A DNA stretch of 44,310 nucleotides, from positions 1-44,310 of the forward strand of contig JANQQM010000023.1 of assembly GCA_028289365.1 (NCBI GenBank), read 5' to 3'. Below the pieces are notes generated by a model. That model ran no database searches. It saw nothing but the letters and a program-made list of their open reading frames with translations, and was not told the DNA's origin. This DNA comes from Salaquimonas sp. (GTDB lineage Bacteria > Pseudomonadota > Alphaproteobacteria > Rhizobiales > Rhizobiaceae). Made by a program: the position numbers and the translations under genes. Of the stretch, positions 1 through 7,708 are shown piece after piece; position 1 is the stretch's first letter, and the number at the start of each line of letters is the position of its first letter.

Positions 1-618
1 TCCAAATTTGAAAGCTCCAGAAATGTTTCTTGGCCAGGGCAGGCGCATTCGGGTCGCAATACCCGAAGCCATTCCTAGCACTTGGCCATCATTTTGGACG
101 GTCAAAGCCATGAAATCATCGGTATAGACATTCATACCACGCAGACCGAGCGCAGTGGTCAGCGTCGTCTTGCCGGCGCGCCGCATATTTGGAAATATGA
201 TCAAACGTCCGTTTCTCTCTACAGCCGCGCAATGTAGACATAGCCAATCGGGGTTACACCTTAATGTTTCCCATGCAATTTCAACAATTGCCGCGCAGAT
301 AAGATCGACTGGATCTGAGAAAATCTTGCTCTGGTTGGTCAATTCCAGATGCATCGAATAATTACAACCGCACCGCTCAATGAAAAGAAAAGGACTTTCT
401 CGCGGAGGCAGACCAGGTCCAGTTTCATGAGGCCATGCGCACAAGATGCTGGTGAAATGTGCCAGGAGCTCGTCGCAACCGATAAGTACCAGCGGTTTGT
501 CCATATCCGCCAGCTTGATCCAGGCATCGTCACCTAATTTCGTAGTACCGACCGACGCGCTCAACCTCACATCCATGCAGAAGAATAGTGATTGTTTGTT
601 AAATGGAATTCGTATCAC
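1..618 (-). CDS. HPr-kinase-like (HprK-related) protein, 3' part outside window
   Basis: Partial gene; its reading frame is open from the left edge to a GTG at 618 (206 codons visible). It is recognised by the block LCLHCAAVERNGRLIIFP, then RRAGKTTL and, about 15 residues on, TDD. This matches the 'LHAAVV..GRA.L.P..SGSGKSTL...LSDE' core of HprK-related kinases that accompany PqqD-like peptide chaperones. The Walker A is degenerate: the first glycine of GxxxxGK[ST] is replaced by Asn (NMRRAGKT), so ATP binding is uncertain. The start is unclear: GTG 618 lies five bases beyond a hairpin, and ATG 576 lacks a good ribosome site. It follows the Gly/Ser-rich Tat gene on the same strand, so the two probably share a transcript. 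Family assignment is good; substrate is unknown. Confidence 0.72.
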   Translation of the reverse strand, partial: MIRIPFNKQSLFFCMDVRLSASVGTTKLGDDAWIKLADMDKPLVLIGCDELLAHFTSILCAWPHETGPGLPPRESPFLFIERCGCNYSMHLELTNQSKIFSDPVDLICAAIVEIAWETLRCNPDWLCLHCAAVERNGRLIIFPNMRRAGKTTLTTALGLRGMNVYTDDFMALTVQNDGQVLGMASGIATRMRLPWPRNISGAFKFG

Positions 619-623
619 ACAAA

Positions 624-654
624 GAGCGGACCTTTAAACTACGAGGGTCCGCTC
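624..654 (-). terminator. Perfect 9-bp hairpin between Gly/Ser-rich gene and HprK-like gene (attenuator?)
   Basis: GAGCGGACC (624-632) and GGTCCGCTC (646-654) form a perfect 9-bp stem with a 13-base loop. Read on the minus strand it is followed by only TTTGTGTG, so it is a weak intrinsic terminator at best. It lies between the stop of the small exported protein (674) and the first possible start of the kinase (618), where partial termination would give more small protein than kinase. It could also be an RNA-stability element or hide the kinase ribosome site. Confidence 0.55.
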
Positions 655-673
655 AATGCTTTATGCAGCTGAT

Positions 674-1030
674 TTAATTCTGCATTCTTCTTTGTATGAT
701 ACCGATCAGACCACCAACATTGCTAGGAGAGCTGCCTTCAGCAGTATCGTCGCCGCTTGGCCATGTAGCTCCCGTGGGTCCGGTAGCACCGCTCATTCCG
801 CTGCTACCTGATACTCCGCTACTTGATGTACTACTGCTACCGGATGCGCCGGAGGAACTACCACCGGATCCGCCGGAACCACCACCGGATCCACCGGAAC
901 CACCACCAGATGCTCTAGCTTCACTGAGTGTCGTCAACATCGGCGCAGCGTAAATTGCAGTGGCAGTCAAACCGAGACGCGCCAACATTCTTCGGCGACT
1001 GACCGGATTATCTCGAGGCTTCTCATTCAT
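674..1030 (-). CDS. Tat-exported Gly/Ser-rich small protein, possible modified-peptide precursor
   Basis: 118 residues. The ATG at 1030 is chosen because GGAG lies six bases upstream. The N-terminus has a twin-arginine signal: VSRRRML, a hydrophobic stretch ending near YAAPML, then a likely cleavage site after SEARA. The mature part opens with SGGGSGGSGGGSGGSGG, then alternating Ser/Gly/Ala/Thr and a collagen-like GATGPTGATWP, and ends in a more ordinary tail (GGLIGIIQRRMQN). It has no cysteines. An HprK-like gene follows directly on the same strand. HprK homologues in some lasso-peptide clusters phosphorylate serine on the precursor, so this Ser-rich protein could be the substrate; that is inference. 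It could equally be a simple low-complexity secreted protein. Confidence 0.7.
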   Translation of the reverse strand: MNEKPRDNPVSRRRMLARLGLTATAIYAAPMLTTLSEARASGGGSGGSGGGSGGSGGSSSGASGSSSTSSSGVSGSSGMSGATGPTGATWPSGDDTAEGSSPSNVGGLIGIIQRRMQN

Positions 1031-1553
1031 ATATTGCTCCTCGTCTTTCTTAGACTCACAGCTCATGGGATAACACATCGGTCAATACTAAACCCTTACA
1101 CCAATTGTCAGCGTTTTGTCAGGTTAATCCTACCTCAGCGAGCTGATCCGTTCCTATCTCTTGAAGATGCTTGCACATTGGTACGTATTGGGCGTCGCGA
1201 CGATGTCGTGGCTGGAAAAGCCAAACAAAATTGCAATGTTAGTCTTGGAGAAATCTCTAGTTTGTTTTTGCTCGCGCAGCGAATGGCAGCTTGTCCCCAA
1301 ATCCAGGATTCGGCTGCAGCGCAGAGAATGTCTGCTTTGGGCCATTTGCAGTCGCATGGGTCGAAACCAATAAACGGCGGTTTTGAGTCCTGAATCGGAC
1401 ATAACCTAGTAATGGCCAAGCATCATAATATTCTACTAGCGATTGTTGATTGGATCATCAGAATGAGAATACAGCCGTAACTCGCAAACACAGGCAAAAT
1501 CGGTTGTCGTCCGAAAACTTGCCCCCTGACACTCTTCTGATAACATTCCTTAG
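1031..1553. other. Intergenic gap with an imperfect REP-like palindrome at 1327-1405
   Basis: No convincing gene. Short open frames here have no ribosome site and no recognisable protein. The upstream regions of both divergent flanking genes must lie here. At 1327-1342 AATGTCTGCTTTGGG is an imperfect inverted match to the sequence around 1388-1405 (GGACATAAC end), enclosing about 45 bases, which looks like a degenerate repetitive extragenic palindrome. No clear promoter was identified. Confidence 0.4.
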
Positions 1554-2399
1554 ATGACGTCGATGGAAACAGATGGCGATACGATAGAAGATTCGGGCTT
1601 TGCGGATCAGGCTTGGTCGGACGTGCTACAGGCTATGGACCGCACTTATGCGGAACTAGTCGACTATCAGGAGCAACTTGAAGCCCGTAATTCAGAACTG
1701 ACCAATCTGCGATATTTCCTGTCTTCGATCATGACGTCAATCAGCGATTACCTGGTCGTGACGGACAGGGATGGGAAAATTGCCGAAGCCAGCCGATCGT
1801 TCCTCGACGCAATGGGTTGCGATAACGAAGCACTTTCTTCCAAACACATAGGCGACTTTTTTGAGGGTGATGATGGTGAGCGTGTTAATGACGCCATCGC
1901 AAAGACAATGTCGATGCGTCAAGACACGAGAATAAGCGCTGTCCTACTGGAGAAGGAACGTCGCGATCCAGTCGAGATCAGTATTTCGCCGCGTCTCGAT
2001 CGTCGCGGAAAGAGCACGGGAGTTATCATTACCGGCAGGCCAATGGGCGAATTACTGCAGGCATATGCAGAGCTTGAAAACAGTCATCAGGAACTGAAGG
2101 AAACCCAGGCACAACTAGTGCGTAACGAGAAAATGGCCTCGCTTGGAAGGCTCCTTGCTGGAGTTGCACATGAGCTGAACAACCCAATTAGTTTTGTCTA
2201 TGCCAACACCCATACCCTGGAAAAATGCGCCAAACGGCTGGAAGCCTATTTTGAAAAGGTCGAAACGGGTGCAAGTCGCGAAGAACTGATAGCAATGCGC
2301 AAGGAACTTCGCATGGATCGGCAGCTAAAGAATCTTCGAAGTGCCGTCCAGGGCGCCAGCGAAGGCGCTGCTGATTTTCAACTGAGCTTTGCCAGGTAG
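1554..2399 (+). pseudogene. Sensor histidine kinase truncated after HisKA (no ATPase domain), HupT/HoxJ-like
   Basis: 281 codons. Residues 30-55 are coiled-coil-like, about 55-165 form a PAS domain ([14 protein letters not shown]), a second coiled coil follows, and HisKA begins near 185 with [18 protein letters not shown], phospho-acceptor His206. The NNPISFVY and following linker resemble hydrogenase-type HupT/HoxJ kinases. Similarity stops at QGASEGA (about residue 272), where the family continues into the ATP-binding domain; here nine unrelated residues and a stop follow. The tail overlaps the 3' end of the convergent ankyrin gene by 22 bases, so the break coincides with the edge of a different DNA block. 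Without the HATPase domain it cannot phosphorylate itself. No response regulator is adjacent. The start (1554 or 1563) is uncertain. Confidence 0.8.
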
Positions 2400-3541
2400 G
2401 CCGTCACGAGGTCACAGTCGGGATTGTTGGTCACCGTCCGGGAGACCTCCGACCAGCCGAGCGGCGTATTGACATGCTCCTCATCCAGCAGGCCTGCATC
2501 GGCGCCGGCTTCAATCAGGATCCGGACCATGGCAAGGTCGCCGTTCCAGGCCGCCGAATGGAGCGCCGTTTCGCGTGATCCGGCAGGCGAGCGGGCATTC
2601 GGATTGGCGCCGTTCGACAACATCCACCGGACGATGTTTGCATGTCCGAAATCGACAGCGGCCTTGATCACAGCATCCGCAAAAACTTGTCCCGGTGCTG
2701 ATTGCGAACGTATTTCCAGCTCTTTCTGGTTGCCCATGCGCGCGAGTTCCTCCGGTTTGATCTCGTTTCCGTGGCGCGCCATCACGTCAATAAGGGTTTG
2801 CCCCCTTGGTCCAAGACGGCTCAACGCTTCCATCGCGTCGGCGCCCCAGCGGTCCTTGCTGTCCGGCGATACGCCAAGCGCGAGCAGGTGCTCGATCGCT
2901 GTTTGCGTGCGCGCTAGGGCAAGCAGCGAACCCGAGGGCCGTAGGGTTGCCGGAGGAATGCCGCTGTCGGCAAGCAAGTTTGCCAGTCTTTCGTCGTCGG
3001 CCATGAGCAGCGCCTCGCACAACCCGATGGTGGCGCCTTTGTCCACAAGCATGCCAATCATTGCGGAGCGCTGTCTGGACGACGCCAGCATTAGGGGCGA
3101 CCAGTTGTCGTAGTCCCGGTTGTCGCCATCGGGATCCGCGCCGGCATCCAGCAGAAATTCGAAGACGTCGCGTCTGTTTGTCTCCACGGCAACGTGCAGC
3201 GGCTGCGGCCGGCCACCCCAGAAGGGATGCGCGGCGACGACGTTGACCAATTCCGGCTTCTTGCGCAACGCCTGCCTAATTGCATCCAGGTCACCATGTC
3301 CGACAAGCAGCAGGAAGCGGTCATCTTGATTTTCGGCCTGGTTTTCCAGTGATTCAGCCGCACGGGCCTCAATCGCCTGCCGCATGCTGCGCCAGCTTGA
3401 AAACCCATAGTCGCGGGCCAGGAAAAACTGGGCGTCAGCAAGTTTGGCGTCGCGGCCTTCGGCCCGCCACCGGCGCAGCAACTGCTTTGCCGATTTTTTC
3501 AGCCAGCCGAGACTGGCCTTTTCTGGAAGGGAATGTGTCAT
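2378..3541 (-). CDS. Ankyrin-repeat protein
   Basis: 387 residues from ATG 3541, chosen for GAAGGA five bases upstream; a longer in-frame start at 3577 has no such site. After an N-terminal region ([11 protein letters not shown]... [18 protein letters not shown]), ankyrin repeats are visible: [40 protein letters not shown] and, near the C-terminus, [20 protein letters not shown]. The middle repeats are diverged. There is no signal peptide or membrane segment, so it is probably a cytoplasmic protein-binding scaffold; the partner is unknown. The gene appears richer in G+C than its left neighbour, and its end overlaps the broken kinase, so it probably arrived with the segment that destroyed that gene. 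Confidence 0.85.
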   Translation of the reverse strand: MTHSLPEKASLGWLKKSAKQLLRRWRAEGRDAKLADAQFFLARDYGFSSWRSMRQAIEARAAESLENQAENQDDRFLLLVGHGDLDAIRQALRKKPELVNVVAAHPFWGGRPQPLHVAVETNRRDVFEFLLDAGADPDGDNRDYDNWSPLMLASSRQRSAMIGMLVDKGATIGLCEALLMADDERLANLLADSGIPPATLRPSGSLLALARTQTAIEHLLALGVSPDSKDRWGADAMEALSRLGPRGQTLIDVMARHGNEIKPEELARMGNQKELEIRSQSAPGQVFADAVIKAAVDFGHANIVRWMLSNGANPNARSPAGSRETALHSAAWNGDLAMVRILIEAGADAGLLDEEHVNTPLGWSEVSRTVTNNPDCDLVTAYLAKLS

Positions 3542-3928
3542 CGGGATCCTTCTTTCCTTCAAGCCCGGTGTCCGCAAAACAGGCAGGAAAAAAGCATCTG
3601 TGGTCAGTTGCTGAAGGTGGGTTCAACCCTTTTCGCGGACCGAGTGTCGCCCTGACGACATCGGTAGAGTATTAGAATTACCAAGGCCCGGTCAATATGC
3701 CGGTTGCGGTGGCGGCAGTCAGCCACGCCGATCTGCGCGTGCAGCATCTGCATACAGAGTGGCCGCACATGCTGCGGGTTTGCGGGATCTGAGTTGTCGG
3801 GGGCACAGGCAACCAATGGCTGTCTACCTCCGACCCAACGACCCTGTATTGCACATTTTCGCCAGATATCAGGGGTTCCTAAACCAAGACCCGCTTCACT
3901 GGTTGGATCGACAGAGGGAGAAACGGGA
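3542..3928. other. Divergent intergenic region between ankyrin gene and DUF2585 gene
   Basis: About 390 bases separate the divergent starts. Several frames are open for 60-110 codons but none has a ribosome site or recognisable protein. Promoters for both genes should lie here; no convincing -35/-10 pair, operator or repeat was found. Confidence 0.4.
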
Positions 3929-4369
3929 ATGCTGGTCAAAAGCCTCTATGGCATGGCGGCACTTGGTGCCGTGATCATCGCCGTCACCCTGTGGGCCTGG
4001 GGCCAGCCGCTGATCTGGACCTATGGCTATGTGACCCTGTGGGAAGGCAACATCTGGAGTTTCGGCAACTCGCAACCCATTGCCGACTGGTACACGCTTT
4101 CCCATTTCCTGCACGGGACGCTGGTCGTTCTCTTCGGCCGCCTTTTGTGGCTCTCCTACCCGGTACAACTTGTCATCGCCACCGTCACCGGCGCTGCCTG
4201 GGAGATCGTCGAACACACGGACTGGATGCTCGGCCGTTTCCGCGAACGCACCGTCTACCAGGGTTATGTCGGCGATACCTATACATTTAGATCCGGCCTT
4301 GCTGGATCAATGTTAGCCAGTTCATTTGCGGGCATGTCTGAAAACTGCCGAATCCAATCACTCTGCTGA
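3929..4369 (+). pseudogene. DUF2585 (UPF0314) membrane protein, C-terminus replaced
   Basis: 146 residues from ATG 3929, preceded by GGGAG/ACGGGA. It matches the DUF2585 family of alphaproteobacterial inner-membrane proteins of unknown function: first helix SLYGMAALGAVIIAV, then GYVTLWEGNIWSFGNSQPIADWY, HFLHG, and AAWEIVEHTDWMLGRFR. The family normally runs to about 190-200 residues, continuing after the GDT motif with two more helices. Here identity is lost straight after GYVGDT (around base 4278) and an unrelated tail ends at 4369. It is therefore probably a 3'-truncated, non-functional copy, which makes 2378-4280 a block with a broken gene at each end. Confidence 0.75.
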
Positions 4370-4433
4370 ATGAAATACATAGGCAACTTTGTGCCAAAAG
4401 TGATCATGACCACCCCATTTACCCCAGATCCAT

Positions 4434-5297
4434 CTATCCAAACAATGTCTTGAACTTTTCGATGCATTGACGAAACCCGGCTTCGAAATCACCATTGCCC
4501 GGGTGATAGACGCTTTCGAATGAAATCACTCCGTCATAATTGTCCTCGCGCAGCGCATCAGCCATTGGCTGGAACTGATCAGCAAGCTGGCCCTGGCCCA
4601 TTTCCCGGACTTCCAGCGTGGCGCGCGGCGTATCGACCTGCACATCCTTGATATGGACATGACCGAGATAGCCGTCGCGCACTTCCTCATAGCCATCCGG
4701 ATAGGCTGTCTCGTGGCACCAGCAATTGTTTGCCGGATCCCATAAAACCTTCAGCGTGTCCTTGGCGTCCAGATCGTCAATCAGTCTGCGCCCGGTATAG
4801 TTTGAATTGACCATGGTGCCGTTGCCGGTCTCGACGACGAGGGTCAGGCCTTCTGATCTTGCCACTTCAACAGCGGGCGCAATGAGCGGGGCAACCGTAT
4901 CCCAGGCACCCTTTGCAACATTCCATTTCTCCGCACCATTCTTGCCCCACAAGATCTGTTCCTTTTTTGGCGTCATGATCCGGACCAGGGGCGACCCCAG
5001 TTCATGCGCCATATCAATAACCCTTTTCAGTGCATCCATGTGCTTTTGATGCAGTTCGTCACCGGGCCGGTTTGCGGTAGTCATGCCGGCAAAGATATGG
5101 CGGGACAGGCACGATACCGGCTTGCCGCGATCAGATAGCAGCGCCTTGATCTCGGCGATCTCGGCTGGCGAATGATCGCCCACTTCCTTCTCCCCGACAA
5201 ATTGCAGTTCGGCATATTCCAGACCGAACTCGTCCATCACATTGACGGCATGCGTCAGGTCGCGGCTGATGCCGTCGCAAATAACACCCAGTTTCAT
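4434..5297 (-). CDS. Sugar phosphate isomerase/epimerase family (TIM barrel, AP-endonuclease-2-like)
   Basis: 287 residues; the ATG at 5297 is preceded by GGGAG. It has the xylose-isomerase-like TIM-barrel pattern with metal-ligand candidates spread as in this family: VVETGNGTMV (Glu), LWDPANNCW (Asp), GHVHIKDV (His) and ISFESVYHPG (Glu). Relatives include hydroxypyruvate isomerases, inosose dehydratase-like enzymes and tagatose/psicose epimerases, and the exact substrate cannot be read from motifs. It has no signal peptide, so it is cytoplasmic. It stands alone on the minus strand with 547 bases of non-coding DNA upstream. Proximity to the rhamnose locus suggests sugar metabolism, but no shared transcript is visible. 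Confidence 0.8.
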   Translation of the reverse strand: MKLGVICDGISRDLTHAVNVMDEFGLEYAELQFVGEKEVGDHSPAEIAEIKALLSDRGKPVSCLSRHIFAGMTTANRPGDELHQKHMDALKRVIDMAHELGSPLVRIMTPKKEQILWGKNGAEKWNVAKGAWDTVAPLIAPAVEVARSEGLTLVVETGNGTMVNSNYTGRRLIDDLDAKDTLKVLWDPANNCWCHETAYPDGYEEVRDGYLGHVHIKDVQVDTPRATLEVREMGQGQLADQFQPMADALREDNYDGVISFESVYHPGNGDFEAGFRQCIEKFKTLFG

Positions 5298-5844
5298 GAT
5301 TGTTCTCCCGGCCTAGCGGTGCAGTTCCGCGCCTATTATTTCCTCGATCACCCGTGTGGCAACCCAGTTATCATCTTGCGGATATTTTGTCTTCCCGGCA
5401 TGGAACAATTGCATCGCCGTCGAGGCAGTATGCATTGGTTACCTGCCAGCTGACTGGGCCGGTGAATTTGCAATCTGCTCCAAGCACAACTTCAAGAAAC
5501 GCATTCCCAGTTATGCTGCTTTGAGTCATTTTCGGTCATAAACTGTAGTGAACCATGCTATCTTCTACTGACTTAATATCGGACACTCGCTAAATACCGG
5601 CGTGAAGACAGCTTCTAGCCCAAATCGGTCATATGCGATGGTAAGGCGCATGCGCCGATAGTTAAACCAACATGCAGCTTTGAAACCCATGGCACTTCGC
5701 GCTTCTTTGATGGAAATCAGGCAGAAAATAATGCTTCCTAACGCAAATTGAAGCGGGTTATCAAATCGAAGAAACGTCTTTGCCAACAATCTTGCAGGAG
5801 AGACAATGAGTGTGAAAAAGGCAGGAAGGTCTTAGGGAAAATCC
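5298..5844. other. Long intergenic region; tiny leader ORF before the SDR gene
   Basis: No recognisable gene over about 550 bases. A 74-codon minus-strand frame (5565-5789) has no ribosome site and no clear relatives. Just upstream of the reductase gene, ATG 5806 opens a nine-codon frame (MSVKKAGRS, stop 5833-5835) preceded by AGGAGAG at close spacing, ending ten bases before the next start. It could be a translated leader, or chance. Confidence 0.35.
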
Positions 5845-6720
5845 ATGAGAAGAATTTTAGTGACAGGAGCGAACAAGGGGATCGGGTTTGCGATTGCCGA
5901 AAGGGTACTCGAAGAAGCTGACGATACTTTCTTGTTCCTTGGCTCTCGCGATACCGATCGTGGAACGGCGGCAGTCGAGAAACTTCTGCAAGCTAATCCA
6001 GACTTCGCCAATCGTGTCCGGGTGTTGGAGATTGATGTTTCCAATGATGAATCTGTGCACAATGCTGCCGAAACTGTCCGCGCACAATCTGCCGATGACG
6101 GGCTCTACGGCATCGTGAACAACGCCGGTATTGGTTTTGGCTCAAGTGATTTGAGCACCGTGTTAAATGTGAACACACGGGGCATCCATCGGATTTGCGC
6201 AGCCTTTATTCCGCTGCTTGTTAATGCTGGCCGCATTGTGAACATTACGTCGGCGGCCGGTCCCAATTTCGTGGCAAAATGCGGTCCGGATAAAAAAGCC
6301 TTCCTTACCAATGTTGACGTGACATGGAATGAGATTGACACGCTAATGAACGAGTGCGTGTCTTTCGCTGGTGATGTAGCCGCATTCAACGCAAACGGAT
6401 TGGCCGACGGATCACCTTACGGTCTGTCAAAAGCGCTGGCCAACTCCTGCACGCTGCAATTGGCACGTGAGCACCCGAATTTGATAATCAATGCTTGCAC
6501 GCCCGGTTACATTGCTACCGATTTAACCGTTCAATCCGAAGCCGATCGGCGTAAAAGTCCAGAAGAGTTGGGAATGAAATCACCCCGAGAGGGTGCCAAT
6601 TCTGCGATTTTCCTTTTGTTGGGCGATCCCGAAGGTACCGGCCAATATTATGGTAGTGATGCCCAAAGAAGCCCGCTAGACCGCTATCGGGCGCCAGGCT
6701 CGCCGCCTTATACTGGTTGA
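5845..6720 (+). CDS. Short-chain dehydrogenase/reductase, carbonyl-reductase-like
   Basis: 291 residues. The Rossmann motif TGANKGIG is at 7-14, NNAG at 92-95, and the catalytic set Ser136 (ITSAAG), Tyr192 and Lys196 (YGLSK). The long insert between Ser136 and Tyr192 (about 140-190) is typical of the eukaryotic-type CBR1/menthone reductase branch, whose members are often monomeric and use NADPH. It is cytoplasmic; the substrate is probably a carbonyl compound, otherwise unknown. GGGA lies six bases before ATG 5845. It converges with the MOSC gene 113 bases downstream and is not in an operon. Confidence 0.85.
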   Translation: MRRILVTGANKGIGFAIAERVLEEADDTFLFLGSRDTDRGTAAVEKLLQANPDFANRVRVLEIDVSNDESVHNAAETVRAQSADDGLYGIVNNAGIGFGSSDLSTVLNVNTRGIHRICAAFIPLLVNAGRIVNITSAAGPNFVAKCGPDKKAFLTNVDVTWNEIDTLMNECVSFAGDVAAFNANGLADGSPYGLSKALANSCTLQLAREHPNLIINACTPGYIATDLTVQSEADRRKSPEELGMKSPREGANSAIFLLLGDPEGTGQYYGSDAQRSPLDRYRAPGSPPYTG

Positions 6721-6833
6721 TTGATATCTATCCGGGATCACATTGGGGGAACGGTTACAAAGAGGTCGGCAACTTGCAACCATAAGCGGATTGTCGCGAG
6801 TCCTCTTTTTTCGGGATAGAGCGTATCGCCCGA

Positions 6834-7622
6834 CTAATCTTGCTTTGTTTGTTCGACTCTGTCTCCAATGTTCAGTACGCCACTTTCCAGCGCTTCGGCA
6901 TACACTCCCATGTCCATGTGACCGTATGTTTTTCGCAAAAGGTAAGGCACGCGAATGTCCCGGTCACTTGTATCAGGGTTCACCTCTGTTGCTGCACAGC
7001 GCTGGGTTCGCTTGAGCACACGAAACTGAAGTCCGCCAATTTGAACAATTCTCCCGACAAGATCGAGCTCGCTAAACGGGGGCCATCCATCAAATACGAT
7101 GTTTGCGCGGAATCTCCGGGGGTCGACCGGCTGTGAGATTGCATCACCGAATGCTCGCAGCGATGCCAGGTTGAGAAGTGAAATTGCATTCATCATCTTC
7201 TCCGAAACCACTGAGACATCGGTGAAGCGGTGCGGAGAGGCCGTGGCAAAAAAGGGGTATTCTTCTTCCGGCAATTTTAGCAGTTCATTCAGCAGTTCAC
7301 GGACGCGAACGCGATCTTCTTTATCGCTCATTTCATATGTAACCGGCGGCTGCGAACCCTCCTGGACTGTCAGTTGTTGTTGATCCGGATCGAAGCTTGT
7401 TTGAAGTCCGGCCAGCTTCGCGTATTGCATCAACACTATGAAATGATCCTTGGGCATCGGCTTGGGATCGGAAGGAACAAATCCGCTGTTGGCTTTGGCA
7501 AAGGCGAACATTCTGTCATTTGGAAAACCATTTCCCCGGAAAATCTCGACCGAGCTGAGATTGTTCGCACTTAACCCTTTGATCGGATAATTCGACAGGG
7601 TGACGATCTGACCATGATTCAT
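6834..7622 (-). CDS. MOSC-domain protein with N-terminal MOSC_N barrel
   Basis: 262 residues; AGAGGT lies just upstream of ATG 7622. The N-terminal MOSC_N part contains SNYPIKGLSANNL and DRMFAFA; the MOSC part contains DPRRFRANIVFDGWPPFSE and the cysteine block RTQRCAATEVNPDTSDRD. MOSC proteins relate to the C-terminal domain of molybdenum cofactor sulfurase and to mARC/YcbX/YiiM, which handle molybdenum cofactor and reduce N-hydroxylated compounds. No ferredoxin domain is fused (unlike YcbX), so an electron donor would have to come from elsewhere. It lies 86 bases downstream of rhaI on the same strand; read-through from the rhamnose operon is possible, but no functional link is evident. Confidence 0.85.
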   Translation of the reverse strand: MNHGQIVTLSNYPIKGLSANNLSSVEIFRGNGFPNDRMFAFAKANSGFVPSDPKPMPKDHFIVLMQYAKLAGLQTSFDPDQQQLTVQEGSQPPVTYEMSDKEDRVRVRELLNELLKLPEEEYPFFATASPHRFTDVSVVSEKMMNAISLLNLASLRAFGDAISQPVDPRRFRANIVFDGWPPFSELDLVGRIVQIGGLQFRVLKRTQRCAATEVNPDTSDRDIRVPYLLRKTYGHMDMGVYAEALESGVLNIGDRVEQTKQD

Positions 7623-7708
7623 TTAGGACCTCTCGATTAGAAACGCACTGCCAGGAATTATTTACAGCTGCGACAGGAATGCTGAAATGCGTACAAAGCT
7701 GCCGTGGT

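Noticed and set aside
1034-1419. Overlapping open frames of 60-120 codons on both strands upstream of the sensor kinase
   Set aside because: No ribosome site, no recognisable protein pattern; they run through a palindromic repeat and the start of the Gly/Ser-rich gene.
5565-5789. 74-codon minus-strand frame
   Set aside because: KEARSAMGFK loosely recalls a transposase but the rest does not match any transposase, and there is no ribosome site or inverted repeat.
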